NCBI GenBank assembly: GCA_963573305.1
Contig: OY754329.1
Coordinates: forward strand, 137,131,422-137,195,421
DNA: 64,000 nucleotides
From: Pyrrhosoma nymphula
Lineage: Eukaryota; Arthropoda; Insecta; Odonata; Coenagrionidae
Reading direction: 5' to 3'
Position numbers and translations under genes: made by a program. Below are positions 33,991 to 45,574 of the stretch, in pieces; within the stretch, counting starts at the first letter, position 1, and each line of letters starts with the position of its first letter. Under the pieces are notes generated by a model. That model was not told the origin of the DNA, made no database searches, and was given only the letters and a program-made list of their open reading frames with translations.

Positions 33991-33999
33991 CTGTGGAAC

Positions 34000-35520
34000 C
34001 GTCTTTGCCTCAAACCTTTTGTCAGCCCATTTCTTTTCTGATTCGACGTCCATCCCAAACTCTCGGCTTGGAGGCCACTCGTAAGAGTCATGGACACCAT
34101 TTGTCTGCGAAAAAAAGACAGGAAGATACGCACTATCTAAATGAATTCCATGTGTTGGTTGATCCCGAATATGATCATCGTTCGTCAGCAAATTGCGTTA
34201 CGTCTAAGATAAACGTAATTGAAGTTGAGAATATCTATTTTTTTTTAACTTATTGTGCTATGATATTACATGGCGTTCACAGAAAAAAACCTCTTAAAAA
34301 TTAATTTCAGGATAAAATTCGTCAATATTCTCTCACTGATTAATTTTTTTTGTTGCACTGATATAATTCGAAGTTCATCTGTTAACCCTTACACCATCTA
34401 GCGAAGAATACTAAAATCATAATATACGCATCTTTTTGTGTCAGTCAGCATAATTGTGTCAGAGAAATGAGAATTCATCTCCGGAAATATTCATATTCCG
34501 TCGTACTTCAGCATCTTACTTTGCTCTTATTAGAATGAAAACGCAGAATTATTTTTATAAGGAGGATCTTGCACTTTTGCGGTTTTGCGTGCTCTACAGG
34601 TTTATATATTTATAACTCTCATAGTTTCGGAAACCAGCTGCGTAACGCCCTTGATTTGATCGCTGCCCATTTAGTTCGTTGTGCTAGAAGACAGGACATC
34701 GTATTCTTGGCCCACTCTTTTTTTTTATTTACTTTTTTTTCTGGCCTAAAATTCGTCGTCATGATGAAGCCTGAAGTTTTGATTCGCCGCACTGGTCCAT
34801 TTCATCATTCTGCTCATTTTTTTACTCTGAAATCCTACGCTCGATTAATCCACTAATGTAAAAGCTAGTGCCGATCAGAAAAACATTTTTTGCTATTGTA
34901 TTTCATCAAATCATTTTTTGTTTTTTCTCTGCCATACAGTGATCTGTATTTTTTTTACTCAAAGACTTTATTGTAAATCGCGATGAGAAATAGTGTATGC
35001 ACAACGTTGCTGTTTACAGCCCATGGACGTACTGTGATAGGTACTTCGATAAAAATATTCGGGGCGTCGCAGTTCAGATTATCCCGGTTATGTTTATTGA
35101 AATGATTTGATAAAATATTTATTTGTTCTTGTTTGGAATACAATATAATACTCGATCGGTGGAAAGTTTGATTGAAATTTTGTTGACAAATTTTACAAAT
35201 ATTTAAGCAACAAAATTTTACAAAGTTTGAACTTGAAAACCAGCTGTGCCGAAATTTCGTCGTTGGTGGACGCCTCCTGCAGAGAAATACAAATATATGG
35301 CTTTGGGTAGAAAACGTGCCAGTCGCATTAGTCAGGTGCAGACTTATCGTCACGTATCCAGAAGGTCGCAGATTCCATTCCCGCCTTGCCTAACATGATG
35401 GCATAGTGATATAAAATCTCGACGTTCGACTTTCGTAACGTAGGAGTGGCATGTACCTAACATCTTTGGGCGTGGGAATGAGTTACAGCCTCCAGCGATC
35501 CTTTTCATTTCGCCTATTTC
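34000..35520. other. AT-rich spacer without a gene
   Basis: The longest frame is 132 codons at 34955-35353 on the minus strand. It has no recognisable domain, and I do not call it a gene. Confidence 0.45.
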
Positions 35521-35529
35521 CAACTGCAG

Positions 35530-36050
35530 CAGGAGCACTGACGAAGGCGGCGTCCTAATCCGGCTTGGATTCAGTCCATCTCCTTCGCCGCGAACCGAAT
35601 ATCATTCCTTCGTTTCTCCCGCGTTGCTCTGATTCATCCGGATTATCGCCGCGTGTCAGGCGCCGTAGTCCGTGATCCACGTTCCGCCCAGCCGACATCC
35701 TTCCGTGGCATTTGCACATCCGTGCGTCCCTGACCCGTATATCTCATTCTCCTCGTTCTTCTCGTCAGCTCCCTCGGAAGACGGCCCAATTCCTCTTCAT
35801 CGCCTCCGCGCTCTCCGTGGGAGACCTCCTGGCTGTTTGTTTTAAAGACTCGGAATGTTTGTGTGCGGTGGTTGGTGGTGCAATCGTCGCATTGTTTGGT
35901 TTCAATCTCGCCTTTAATGTGCGCTGCTACCTCTTCCTCGCTTCTTCTCTCCGTGTCGAACATGTATGTTTCTGCTCTAGGCGCGTCATTTTAAACGTGA
36001 TATCACTCGATATACTCCGTTGTCTCGGGCGTGACTTGGTGGAATTTGTT
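35530..36050. other. GC-rich, CpG-containing patch of unknown role
   Basis: The segment is more CpG-rich than its surroundings and holds open frames of 106 codons (minus, 35643-35963) and 113 codons (plus, 35712-36053) over each other. Neither shows a family motif. It could be a CpG island-like segment or a decayed gene fragment. Confidence 0.4.
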
Positions 36051-36056
36051 TAACAT

Positions 36057-36226
36057 TGTAAATGAAAAGTATAACTTAGTTATTCCACATACATTTATTA
36101 AAACAATACGACCTAGGTTTCGATGAAGCTAGTCATCATCACGATGATGACGAGCTTCATCGAAACCTAGGTCGTATTATTTTAATAAATGTATGTGGAA
36201 TAACTAAGTTATACTTTTCATTTACA
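36057..36226. mobile_element. Near-perfect 170-bp palindrome of hammerhead-type units
   Basis: The 84-bp arms 36057-36140 and 36143-36226 are reverse complements with only a few mismatches around a 2-base centre. Each arm reads outward as GATGATGAC, (T/G)AGCTTCATCGAAACC, TAGGTCGTATT, AATAAATGTATGTGGAATAA and CTTTTCATTTACA. GAAACCTAGGTCGTA and GTGGAAT are shared with the 16.2 kb unit. Confidence 0.75.
36109..36170. ncRNA. Opposed hammerhead-like motifs, degenerate
   Basis: On the minus strand GTGATGA precedes TGACTAGCTTCATC, GAAAC, CTAG and GTC-GT. On the plus strand the same order begins ACGATGA. GAAA and GTC are intact, but the first box has lost the leading CT (GTGATGA, ACGATGA), so self-cleavage is unlikely. 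GATGA/TCATC can form stem II. Confidence 0.4.
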
Positions 36227-36229
36227 GTG

Positions 36230-39200
36230 ATATCTCTCAGTTCTGCCTCTCCTTGCAGCCTAAATCGTTTTTGACGTCTTGGAAATATCAATCCGATAAT
36301 GGGGTAAAAGATAATGGAACGTTTGTAGGGTGATCCATTCAAACGCTATAACTTAGTGACTGATTACACGACTGAAATAAAGTTAAAGTGCACGAATAGG
36401 ATGCCCTTTTTATTTGGCGTTGCGCATGCGCGAGGGATGCATTTTCGGGCGTGGACGCAAATTTCTGCGCTGCGACTCCGATGTGTTAGCGCGCTGATTT
36501 TGGTGCCATAAGAAAAAGTGTCGTCTAGATCTATCTAGTTAAGCCAATTAACTGATTTTTTATACATATATATTTGTTTCCGCCGAATCAAAAATGAATA
36601 ATGAAATTCGGAGTATAATTTCTGATGTCGACCCATGCTGACCATGCCCAGGTGAAATCCAAAGAACCGCATACATCTCATCAGAAAAGGTGTCTAATTA
36701 TCCGTTGAACGAATATAATTCGTTACATTGGTATTGCAATGCTGGTATGTCACATATTGAAGTGAATTTGTGTGTTAAATCTCTAATTCTGTGTAACTCC
36801 TCAATGATATTCTTCATAATATTCTTGTTTTTGAAAAGTCTTATCTGATTACTTTGAACTTGAGCTGGCAGTACAGTTTATTGTGATGATTTTTGTATGC
36901 CAAGTCGTGCCTGTATATATGTATCTTAGGAGTTTTATTCTTATAAAATGAGTAATTTCTAAAGCCTTTGCATGTATAACTAAAACGATATTTTAGGAAA
37001 GTTTTTAAACAGTATTTTATCTGTGAATCACTATGCACCTAAAATCAATTGTAGATGTTTTCCAATATTACAGCCATTTGTTTTTACTTAAAGAACTGGT
37101 AACCTTGGTGAAAGACAATATATCAAGTGGTTTCACGATTAATTATTGAAAAATTTAGGTACAATCTTCAGTATTTCAGTAATTGAAGTGCCTTACGGAA
37201 CCTTTAATTGACTGTTCAGTTATTGTTTCTCTTTTCATAAACATAATTTTAAATTTATTCCTAATTTTTGGCATTCCTGTAAATAATTAATTGCAGCTAA
37301 CTTGTTTATTCAAATCAGTGATTGCCGATTTTCCTGTCAGATTTCGTTTTCAAATTCGGTTTTCGAATTTTGGTTGTTGGCTCTTTAGAAGGTTTCATAT
37401 TAGATTTATTAAGAGACGTCAGGTGAAAATTCTCCGACCCCTCTCTTATAAGAAGTGGCATTCCGCAATGGGTTCCAAAAATCATGTCGTAATTGCATTT
37501 TGCGGGATCTTGCTGCTTGAATTCATCCATCTCTCCAGCGTAGGCGATAATTATTCATCTTCCTTCTCTTATCCCGCCTCGCTGACTTAGGAACTGCTCC
37601 CGAGCGGGTGTTTATATAGCATTTCGATATTTTTTGGGTCACGGCCATATCTCTTCCTTTCTTCTCCCCCTCCAACCCTGCCGTCCCCTGCCCATGCGAA
37701 TGAGCCCCAGGCGAAAATATTTGCCGCGTGAGTGACTCGCGCATAAAGTGCACTTCGTTGCCAAGGTGATGTATATCCGGCGCCCGTCCTTAGTCCTACG
37801 CTGCATCATCTGCATCCGAATGCTCCCGCGGAGGCGTGGTGCGCGGTCGGTGCGGCGAAACGACGCTGTAAAAATCACACCGGTCGAAATAATATATATA
37901 AATTCCTGTTAACTGATATCGTGGCTGTGTAAGTAAAAAAAGTAGGTATTGAACTCTAACCTGTTTTGATGTTTTTTTAATACTGCTATCTTACTTATGA
38001 CAAGGCTTAACTATTAGAAATTAAAACCGAAGCACGAGTATTTTATTCAAATTAACCCTTGTTTTCTACCACAAGAGCCATTTGTAGCCCATTAAAACTA
38101 ATTTTATTGCAGAATTACGACGTTGTTACTTCAATGTTTGGAGTAATTTGCTATTAGCTAAAAACGTAAGGTGGAAAGTTGCTTACATTTTATTTAGTTC
38201 ATTTCCTTGTGAGTTTTTGCTTCTCTTAAACAACGTTTCATAAAAATGGGACTTAAGTTAGGTAAAAAACAATACTTTTCACCAGGTTTCTACTACTCTT
38301 GTATTTAACGTCGTGTAATTTGAAGCTCAATTTTCCAAAAAAAGTGTGGAAAGATATGATTTTGTTGTTCGTGTCAAGCATGCAATACATTTTTTTGCAT
38401 GTAGCCAGAAGGAAACTTTTAAGTATCATATTTTCAAATGAAATGCATAAGTAATTTTCCTTTGAAACCGCCTTAACTGAAATACGCCGGAGCGAATAGG
38501 TTTTTGATATTTTTTATTCACCGTACTAGTCCTGACGGAGAGGCGAGATTGAAATAACAAAACATCTGGTAGTGTTATAAATTTTATTTCTGATTTCTTA
38601 ACCATTCAGGGTAAGAGTTGGCGATGAGGAACCACATTCATACATACCCGTCGTGCCTGTTCGCTTTCGGGGTAGGTGCAGCAAAAAAATGGAATTCTCG
38701 GTGTTAGGTCGGTACAGCAGACTCTGTGTTAATAGTTCCTTCTATACTGCTCTATACTTGCATACATACCTCTTTTGTTTCGGTTACACTCATGCACTGA
38801 TTCATGTAATTACATATTGCTCTTAAGACTCCTAATATTCCTTCTCTTAAGAGTCTCTTCCATCACATTCATCCATGACTTTCACGACCTAACTCGTCCT
38901 CTAAAACGTCTCCTAAGAAAATTCTTCTGTCGTAAATGGATTTCTTTTTTTTATATCGCCAAATTCTCACTATTTGCGGATGTTTGCTGAGGTGTGATTT
39001 TTTCTTACCCCTGATTAGTGTCCGAAATTGTATTGCTTTTCATTGATGCCCACAAAGTATTTACACTCGACGAAATCACTTATTTTTCCATATGAACTCA
39101 GCCTTTCGCGTTTGCTACATGACACACCCTTCTCAGCCGTAGCCTAAGAAGTGAAGTTTGATGGAAGAGTAAATGTATGATCTATGAAGGCACAAAAATG

Positions 39201-40980
39201 TACAAATCTAATTAAATACTTGGAGGCGTGAATATCATAAATCCAGTTTTACTGTTTTGAGAAAAATATTGATGAATATTTTTAAAACCCGCGAGTTATT
39301 TTACCTGTCCAGGGTTTATGCCGGTTTTATCAAATCATAAATTTAATATGAGAAATATGTCAGTAGTTATATATTCATGATGACTGATTTTAGTCAGGTG
39401 ATAGTTATTCAATTACTGTATTACCATTTGCTTGCGAACTAATATATTCAAATGAGATGTATGATTGTGGTTTAAATTTCTTATTTATAGGAGCTAGTTT
39501 ACAGCCGTTTCTGTTGGCACGCGTGATTGTTAGACGTGTATTTAGAAATAGACACAAGTAGGAAACAAGTTTCCTACGGTCCATTTCCCTCTGATGAATC
39601 CCATTCAAATTGCTAATCCGGTGCATTTTGGAGGACTCCCAATTTAGAGATGAGTTAACTGTAGTATTTGAGCTTGTTGTCTCGACTCATCCGCGTTGGA
39701 ATAAGCTCGTTCATTCGTTACCATTGAGTAACCTTTGTGGTGTACTGCGATCAAACGGGTTAACACCAATCCATCATCCGCCCTTGCCACAGAATTATAT
39801 ATCTCTTTGGTTCCACGTCGTCATTGCTTTCTAATGGGGTTTCATGTACGCAATGATTGAGTGAAATGAAATCGGCTGTCGTGCTCCACCGCAACATGTC
39901 CTTTGCGTGAGTTTCTCCGATAACTGCTCCTTTTAGTAGCATTTGCATTCCATGATAACAATCAAAGTAATAACATTTATTGAGCTTCGATTCAAGTCTT
40001 TTGGGACAGTATACAGCATTACAATTGCAATAAAAGTTCCAATTTTCTATTTCATTCGTACAACGTGAAGAGACATTCCTACTAAAACACAGTACGCAAT
40101 TGAGATATCACAATTAATATAACAGAAACAGAAAAAATGTATCAGTTACATTTTAATATTTTCCTTTGTGATTATTTAAAAAAAATTTAAAATCTAATCA
40201 GGAATTACATCCTAACTCTCAAAGCCAAATACTGGTGATAGGTGGTACGTATTGGTTGTACATTTGAGTACTTTAAAGGGCCTTCGTGCTCTTACTACTC
40301 TTTCTGAATAGCTTAAGTTCTAAATAATCCTTCCATTTAAATACCCAGAGATAGGATGAAACCGTATAAATCCGGCCTGATGTTGATATTTGAAAATACA
40401 GCTTGTCCTTAAATTATACGAACAGCTTCAATCGAACTTAAAAATAGTAAAATAAATTCACTAAAACGTGTGTACGAACGAAGTAAGTCATCATGTTATT
40501 CGAGTATATCAAGATATAAGTCATCAATACGTATTCTACATGTAGCACACTTTCGTTGTGCCAGCTGATCGTTGATTGGTTATCAGTAATATTAACAATA
40601 GTCAATTATCAAAAAAATCATAAATACCCTGTACTATGAGACGTGTTCTTAATATATTTTCTTCAGGAGTCCTTTACCCATATGGGTTATACTTCCCTTC
40701 TTACTTTAAAGATATCTAATTAAATAACTAAAAAAATCAATTTCTCATAAATCGATTTCCTTGGTTGGGCCTTCTAGTAGGCGGCGGACAGCTTAAGCCA
40801 TTTTCACCATTAACGTAGGATTGGTAGGAAATATATATGGGAATGGAGGAAGCTCGGATACATACCCAAGTTGGTACTAGCCGGCCCTTAAACGAAAGAC
40901 GCTATGGCGACCACAGTTCAACTCTCCGCTCTCGAAGTTCCCTTCACTTAGCATATAAGTATGGACTAGGATTCCCTTGA
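36230..40980. other. Mostly AT-rich spacer without a gene
   Basis: No gene is supported over about 4.7 kb. A GC-richer patch at 37640-37870 gives overlapping frames on the minus strand without motifs. The frames at 37291-37590 (99 codons) and 39405-39834 are also unrecognised. Confidence 0.45.
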
Positions 40981-40989
40981 AAAGTCTCC

Positions 40990-41045
40990 TTTACTTGAAC
41001 CTGGACCCCTCTGAATGGGAAGCCAGTAATCTAGCCACCACTTCA
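40990..41045 (-). repeat. tRNA-derived SINE-like head
   Basis: On the minus strand GTGGCTAGATTACTGGCTTC (A box region) is followed by GGTCCAGGTTCAAGT (B box). It is closely similar to the units near 19150 and 53948. Confidence 0.55.
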
Positions 41046-41409
41046 ATACTTTAAAGGTGTTTACTCAATTATTGTTTGAAGAATTTTGTTTGAAATACCA
41101 CTGTTTTCCTCCTGATTCGACCATAATGGTATACAATCTGAAATTCATCCAAAACTTTTATCAACAGTTTAGTATGTTTCTTAAATCTGCACAACCGTAC
41201 CTAGGATACACGTTCCAGTGCACTATGCACTAAGGGAATTAACTCATGTAACTATGAAAGTATCGATTTAGGCCTTAGTTTTTCAGTGTGTTGCATTTGT
41301 CAAATTCTTTCTTCGGGTAGCACTGATGGCATTTTTTGAGCGCAAGCGACCGTCGGAAAAACGCATTCGCCAGGCAACGGAAGGGCCGGAGAAACCTTCC
41401 GCTAAAAAA

Positions 41410-41730
41410 ATGGTAGCTGTGGAGTGACTTGGTTTTCGGGTCTTCCGCCGCATCTATCCATATTCTTCTGGACCATATTTCGCCAGCGTTCCAGCAGGCT
41501 TCTTTAGTTCCCCTGAGGTGCGGCTGAGGCACTTCAGCGGACCTGAAGAAGCCAGCTGGAACGCTGGCGAAGTATTGTCCAGAAGAATATGGATGAAATC
41601 TGAGGTTTCAGGCGTGAAGGAGTGGAACCGGAACATAACTGCAGTTAAAAATTGCTCTTTATTCATTAACTGCAGAATATGGATAGACGCGGAGAAAGAC
41701 CTGAAAACCAAGTCTCTCCAAGCCAAAGAC
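41410..41730. mobile_element. Inverted pair of hammerhead-like units, second family
   Basis: The arms centre near 41528. Both read outward as GCTGGAACGCTGGCGAA, (G/A)TAT(T/G)GTCCAGAAG, AATATGGAT, and further out ACC(T/C)GAAAACCAAGTC. The right arm is interrupted after AATATGGAT by an insert of about 80 bp with its own CTGCAGTTAA/TTAACTGCAG hairpin (41638-41676), after which AGAATATGGATAGA resumes. Open frames of 85-90 codons on both strands follow from the inverted layout. Confidence 0.6.
41543..41579 (+). ncRNA. Hammerhead-like motif with long stem II
   Basis: CTGAAGA (41543-41549) fits CUGANGA. One extra A follows, then a 6-bp stem II GCCAGC/GCTGGC with loop TGGAAC, then GAAG in place of GAAA, and GTC at 41577-41579. 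The minus-strand partner has intact GAAA and GTC but CTAAAGA. Neither copy is complete; a consensus of both would be. The extra base before stem II is again present. Confidence 0.45.
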
Positions 41731-41784
41731 TCCGCGGAAGCCTTTACGGAAATGACAGCTGCGTTGCCGGAAGCAAGAATTTGA

Positions 41785-44700
41785 AAAATTAAAGTATCAC
41801 CTTGTTATTTCATAATGATAAAATCATATTGAAATCATTAATATTATTAAGTGATTTTCACTGCTACATATTATAACAATTCCATAACGTATAGCCTTAG
41901 ATGGTGTCTTAAATCAAAACTATTATGATAAAATTAACGATCTCGTGCGATACGTAATCGGCATAAGAGTGTGGACGGAAGTCTGATTTTTAATTGGCAG
42001 TGCGATTCTCGCGGTAAGGGTGCCCGGAAAAGTATTTCGGTTTCTCCGGAGGCGTGTAAATCTGGCAGGAGTCCAATCACCAAAGATTTGCGGTCGTTAA
42101 GAATGAGGATTCTCCTTAACTAAGCTCTCCAACCGCGTAAATTGCTCCGGAAATGCTTTATGCCGCAGATTAAACTCAAAGAGTCATGGAATGATTCTTC
42201 AGAAGCCATAATGTTTACATTTTTTCGCTACTTGTTACCTAACCTCTAGCATGGGCACGCCTATAGTGCTTTAAAAATATTAAGCTTCCTTCCGAAAGTG
42301 TCAAAAAATGGCGGTTTCACCTCTTGCTTGACCTTCTGAGTAAATTCACTCATGTCATATGGCAATGGCGGATGTACTGCCTCAAGCCGGCCATGTCCCG
42401 GCCAGAATAAGGTGTTAATTAAAAATATATTCGTGGAATAAGCTGCATACTTTGTACCTTAATTTTAGTTTGATAGTTACTAATAATTCTACTTCCGCTG
42501 GTCATCAGCGAAAGTAGAATTTCTGAAAGCAATTCAACAAAAAGTTTGAATTTAGTGATGGTTTTGACTCACACCGTTGCGGTAACAACTTGAAGAAACC
42601 GAGGTTTCGTTTTATCTTGCCATGTCCGTCGATTATTCCATTTTGGTCACATTCGCTTCGATTGAAAACGCTTTTCTTTTCAGTGCCGTTCCCCTCTGGT
42701 CTCTTTGGAGATGAGACTCCCTCGCGACCTTGAGCGAGAGACCCAGATTTGGGCATAAAGCGAAGGGAGCCCAGGCGCCTTCGCGTTGGGCACCATAGTT
42801 CACTCGGAAGCGCCCCCTCCTTGGACTCAGAGAGTCCTTGTCCTTGTACCTCCTTTCAGCCATTAAATCCCTGTACATCCTTCTGGCGCCTCCTCCCAAG
42901 GTTGGGCGTTGTTTCGGAAGGTTGACCGAAGCTTCCGCTTTTTTGACTTTGGTTGACAGTCATCCGCCGTGGGTGGCGGGTGGTCTCTGAAATGTTTAGT
43001 TGCCCCACCTTTTGCCTTCTTCCTCCTTAACCTTCCCTCCATCCTTCGCATATATCCCATACCTTCCTTCTCAACCTTATTACCCCTGTCACTTGATCAT
43101 TAACGGAAAAAGAACCTTGTATTTGGAATGCTTTTGCCGAAATTTGGAGATCTCATGTATGATAATGGCTGTGAATTCATGAAATGCGCCCTCTTTTGAG
43201 CTAAGTGGATAAAAAGTTGGAAAAAGGACCAACTTTGCAAATTTCACTATTTAGTTTGTCCACTAATTCCAATATTTAGTTCAAGTTTGTCCTTTTTTCC
43301 ATCGTGGAAACATTTCACACAGTTACCCCAGACATCGTTCGTTTTGGATATAAAGTTATCATAGATTTTTAGAATATCACCTTCTTACACTCATCGCAAA
43401 CTAAAAATATTCGCTTGTGGTTTTATTCCTGTGTTAAGCACAGAATTCATATCCCGAAGAATCGCTTTAATTAGGGCAGTTTGTTTAGATCGAGAGATCG
43501 CTACTTTGACCCGACTCAGATGCTGAAAAAATGAATACTGTGAACAATGTGGTGCAGTTGAAGAAAATTTCGACACCAAAGAACGAACCGAAAGTAATCA
43601 CGAGTTGATAGAATTGGTGTTTTCGCTGTCCACAACTTTTACCTAATGAGTATGTGAGGAAGACATTCCGAACGCCTTTAGAAGAGCGTACAAAGACGTT
43701 ACACTCTGCGAGCCGCCACAAAGGTGTGTGGAAAGGGCTGATAGGACCTCAGTCATGTTTTGGTATTTTGAAGAACGGGAAAAGTTTTCCATGTATTTGA
43801 GCTGTGCTTAAACATGTGGATGATTTTCCGTGGTTTTGTTGTGGTCAATAATTGTGGGAAAGATAAAAGAATAAATATGATATTATTTATGTTGTATATC
43901 TTTCCTATTTTGTCTGTGTGGTCGAGCCTACCTATATAATGAGAAATCTGAATAACGAGTATGCGAGATATCTGAATAATATGGCCGGGTTTGAAGGTAA
44001 AATCGTGTCCCCTGTGCCTTTTTTAAGTCTTAATTTCGCTTGCTATCTTCGTTCTAGAGGTACTCCGATCCTATTTCACCCAATCCAAGGTACAATTTTC
44101 TTTTTCTCATTACAATTTTAATTTTTAATCTGGTAGATGTTAATTGAACTTCAAAACAAATTAATCAACACTCTCTGGTGGGTCCCAAGCAATTGCCGCT
44201 TGTTTCTTGTGCGGTCTCTGTAATGTGAAATAACAGAGAACGTTGTGCAATGCATTAGGCATTGTAGAAAGTACAGCTTCAGGGAAAACATCCACAGATG
44301 TGGTAATTGTGGTGGGCTGTCGGGGGCAGAGGGAAGTGTTGGCTGGGTTGGAGTGGTGGGAAGGGGAGGTGATGGAGGTCTGGCTCCATCCCAGCAGGTG
44401 GTGCTATTCCGATCGGTCGTGACGTCCGCGGTTACGCACGCCTCTGCATGAAAGAGCGCCCTTGGCTGGACCCCGCAGCCTGTAAGACACTGCTGCCACT
44501 CTCCTCTTATATTATCCCTTATTCCCTCTATTTCTCTCTTTTCTGCCTCTCAATCCTTTTCCTCATCCTATTCTGTCCTAATCATCCTTCTCACTGCCAA
44601 TCATTGTTCTTTTCTTCCACCCAAACAATGGTTTTCCTTGTTCTAAATAAGACGTGTATTGGGAGGATTTAAGGTAGTTTGAACGAAAAATCACTTCATC

Positions 44701-45405
44701 TACAATTTGATGAATTTGGTCTCATTTTAAAGAAAAAACTCTCATCTTTCCAATGATATCAAAATATCAACCCCTTGCCGAACTACTTTTCGAGCAATTT
44801 GCCTGAAAATATAAGCTATTTTACATGGGATAGATTATGGCTGTGCGCTTCATAGGGAGACTGTTAAACAAATTAGGAACTTATAGCTCCTAGATTTCGT
44901 CGAAAAAACTAACGGTGGGTAGATTGCATGTTTTCTCAACTATTTATAAAAAAAATTCATTACTAACCACAGTAATTTTTACAGAATCGAAAAAAAACCT
45001 GCTGTTTTGATGGTTTTTCAGCCGTACGGCGGGAAAAAATGAGTCAAGTTAAAGACTTAAGTAGCTTTATTTATTTAATTACTGAGAATTGTGGTCATAT
45101 GTAACTATATATTTGCACCATTAATATTGTAATATTTATTTCATTCTTTGTACAGATGCTGAAATATAAAAAATAAAATTTGAATATGGTCTCCATTATG
45201 ACTAGGGAACTATCTCGCTCAAACCACCTTAAACGCTGTTTAATATCATCTGACCTGATACTTAACCTGCAGAGTTCAAAAATATTCGGACAAGCTCTCG
45301 TCTTCGGAAAAACCATGGAAATGATATGCTTCTGCATTACTGTTTTCAAGTGAACGGTTTTACTTGTGAAAGGGAAAAGTCCTTTTTGATAACCTCCGTT
45401 CTTTT
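41785..45405. other. AT-rich spacer with two GC-richer patches
   Basis: Patches 42640-43080 and 44290-44640 are GC-rich with TCC/CCT runs, and hold overlapping frames without motifs. A short imperfect inverted match (TCTGAAAGCAATTC region near 42500) is not defined enough to call. No gene is supported. Confidence 0.4.
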
Positions 45406-45410
45406 GACAG

Positions 45411-45572
45411 AATCAATACAAACTTCGTAAATTTCACAATGGATTTTATTTAAGACGACCGGTTTTATCGCATAGATGACATCTTCAGGTGGACCTGATG
45501 GTGTCGCCTATACGATGAAACGGGTCGTATTAAATAAAATCCATTGTGAAATTTACAGAATTTGTATTGATT
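45411..45572. mobile_element. Inverted pair of hammerhead-like units
   Basis: AATCAATACAAACTTCGTAA on the left pairs with the right end TTTACAGAATTTGTATTGATT. The arms continue with TTTCACAATGGATTTTATTT and its complement, and meet around opposing ACCTGA cores. Outward each arm gives CGGGTCGTATTAAATAAAAT-type sequence, similar to the 23.9 kb unit. Confidence 0.7.
45493..45528 (+). ncRNA. Hammerhead-like motif, degenerate
   Basis: CTGATGG (45495-45501), a stem II candidate GTCG/CGAT with a wobble pair, GAAA (45517-45520), GTC (45524-45526), and AC/GT as stem I. The last A of the first box is G. The minus partner reads CTGAAGATGTC, with GATAAAACC replacing GATGAAACC. Confidence 0.4.
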
Positions 45573-45574
45573 AT

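Noticed and set aside
34955..35353. 132-codon minus-strand frame
   Set aside because: No domain, and no codon or splice evidence; treated as chance.
35643..36053. Overlapping 106- and 113-codon frames
   Set aside because: Both strands open over a CpG-rich patch; neither matches a family I know.
41275..41784. Frames of 85-90 codons on both strands
   Set aside because: They mirror each other because the region is an inverted repeat; not evidence of a gene.
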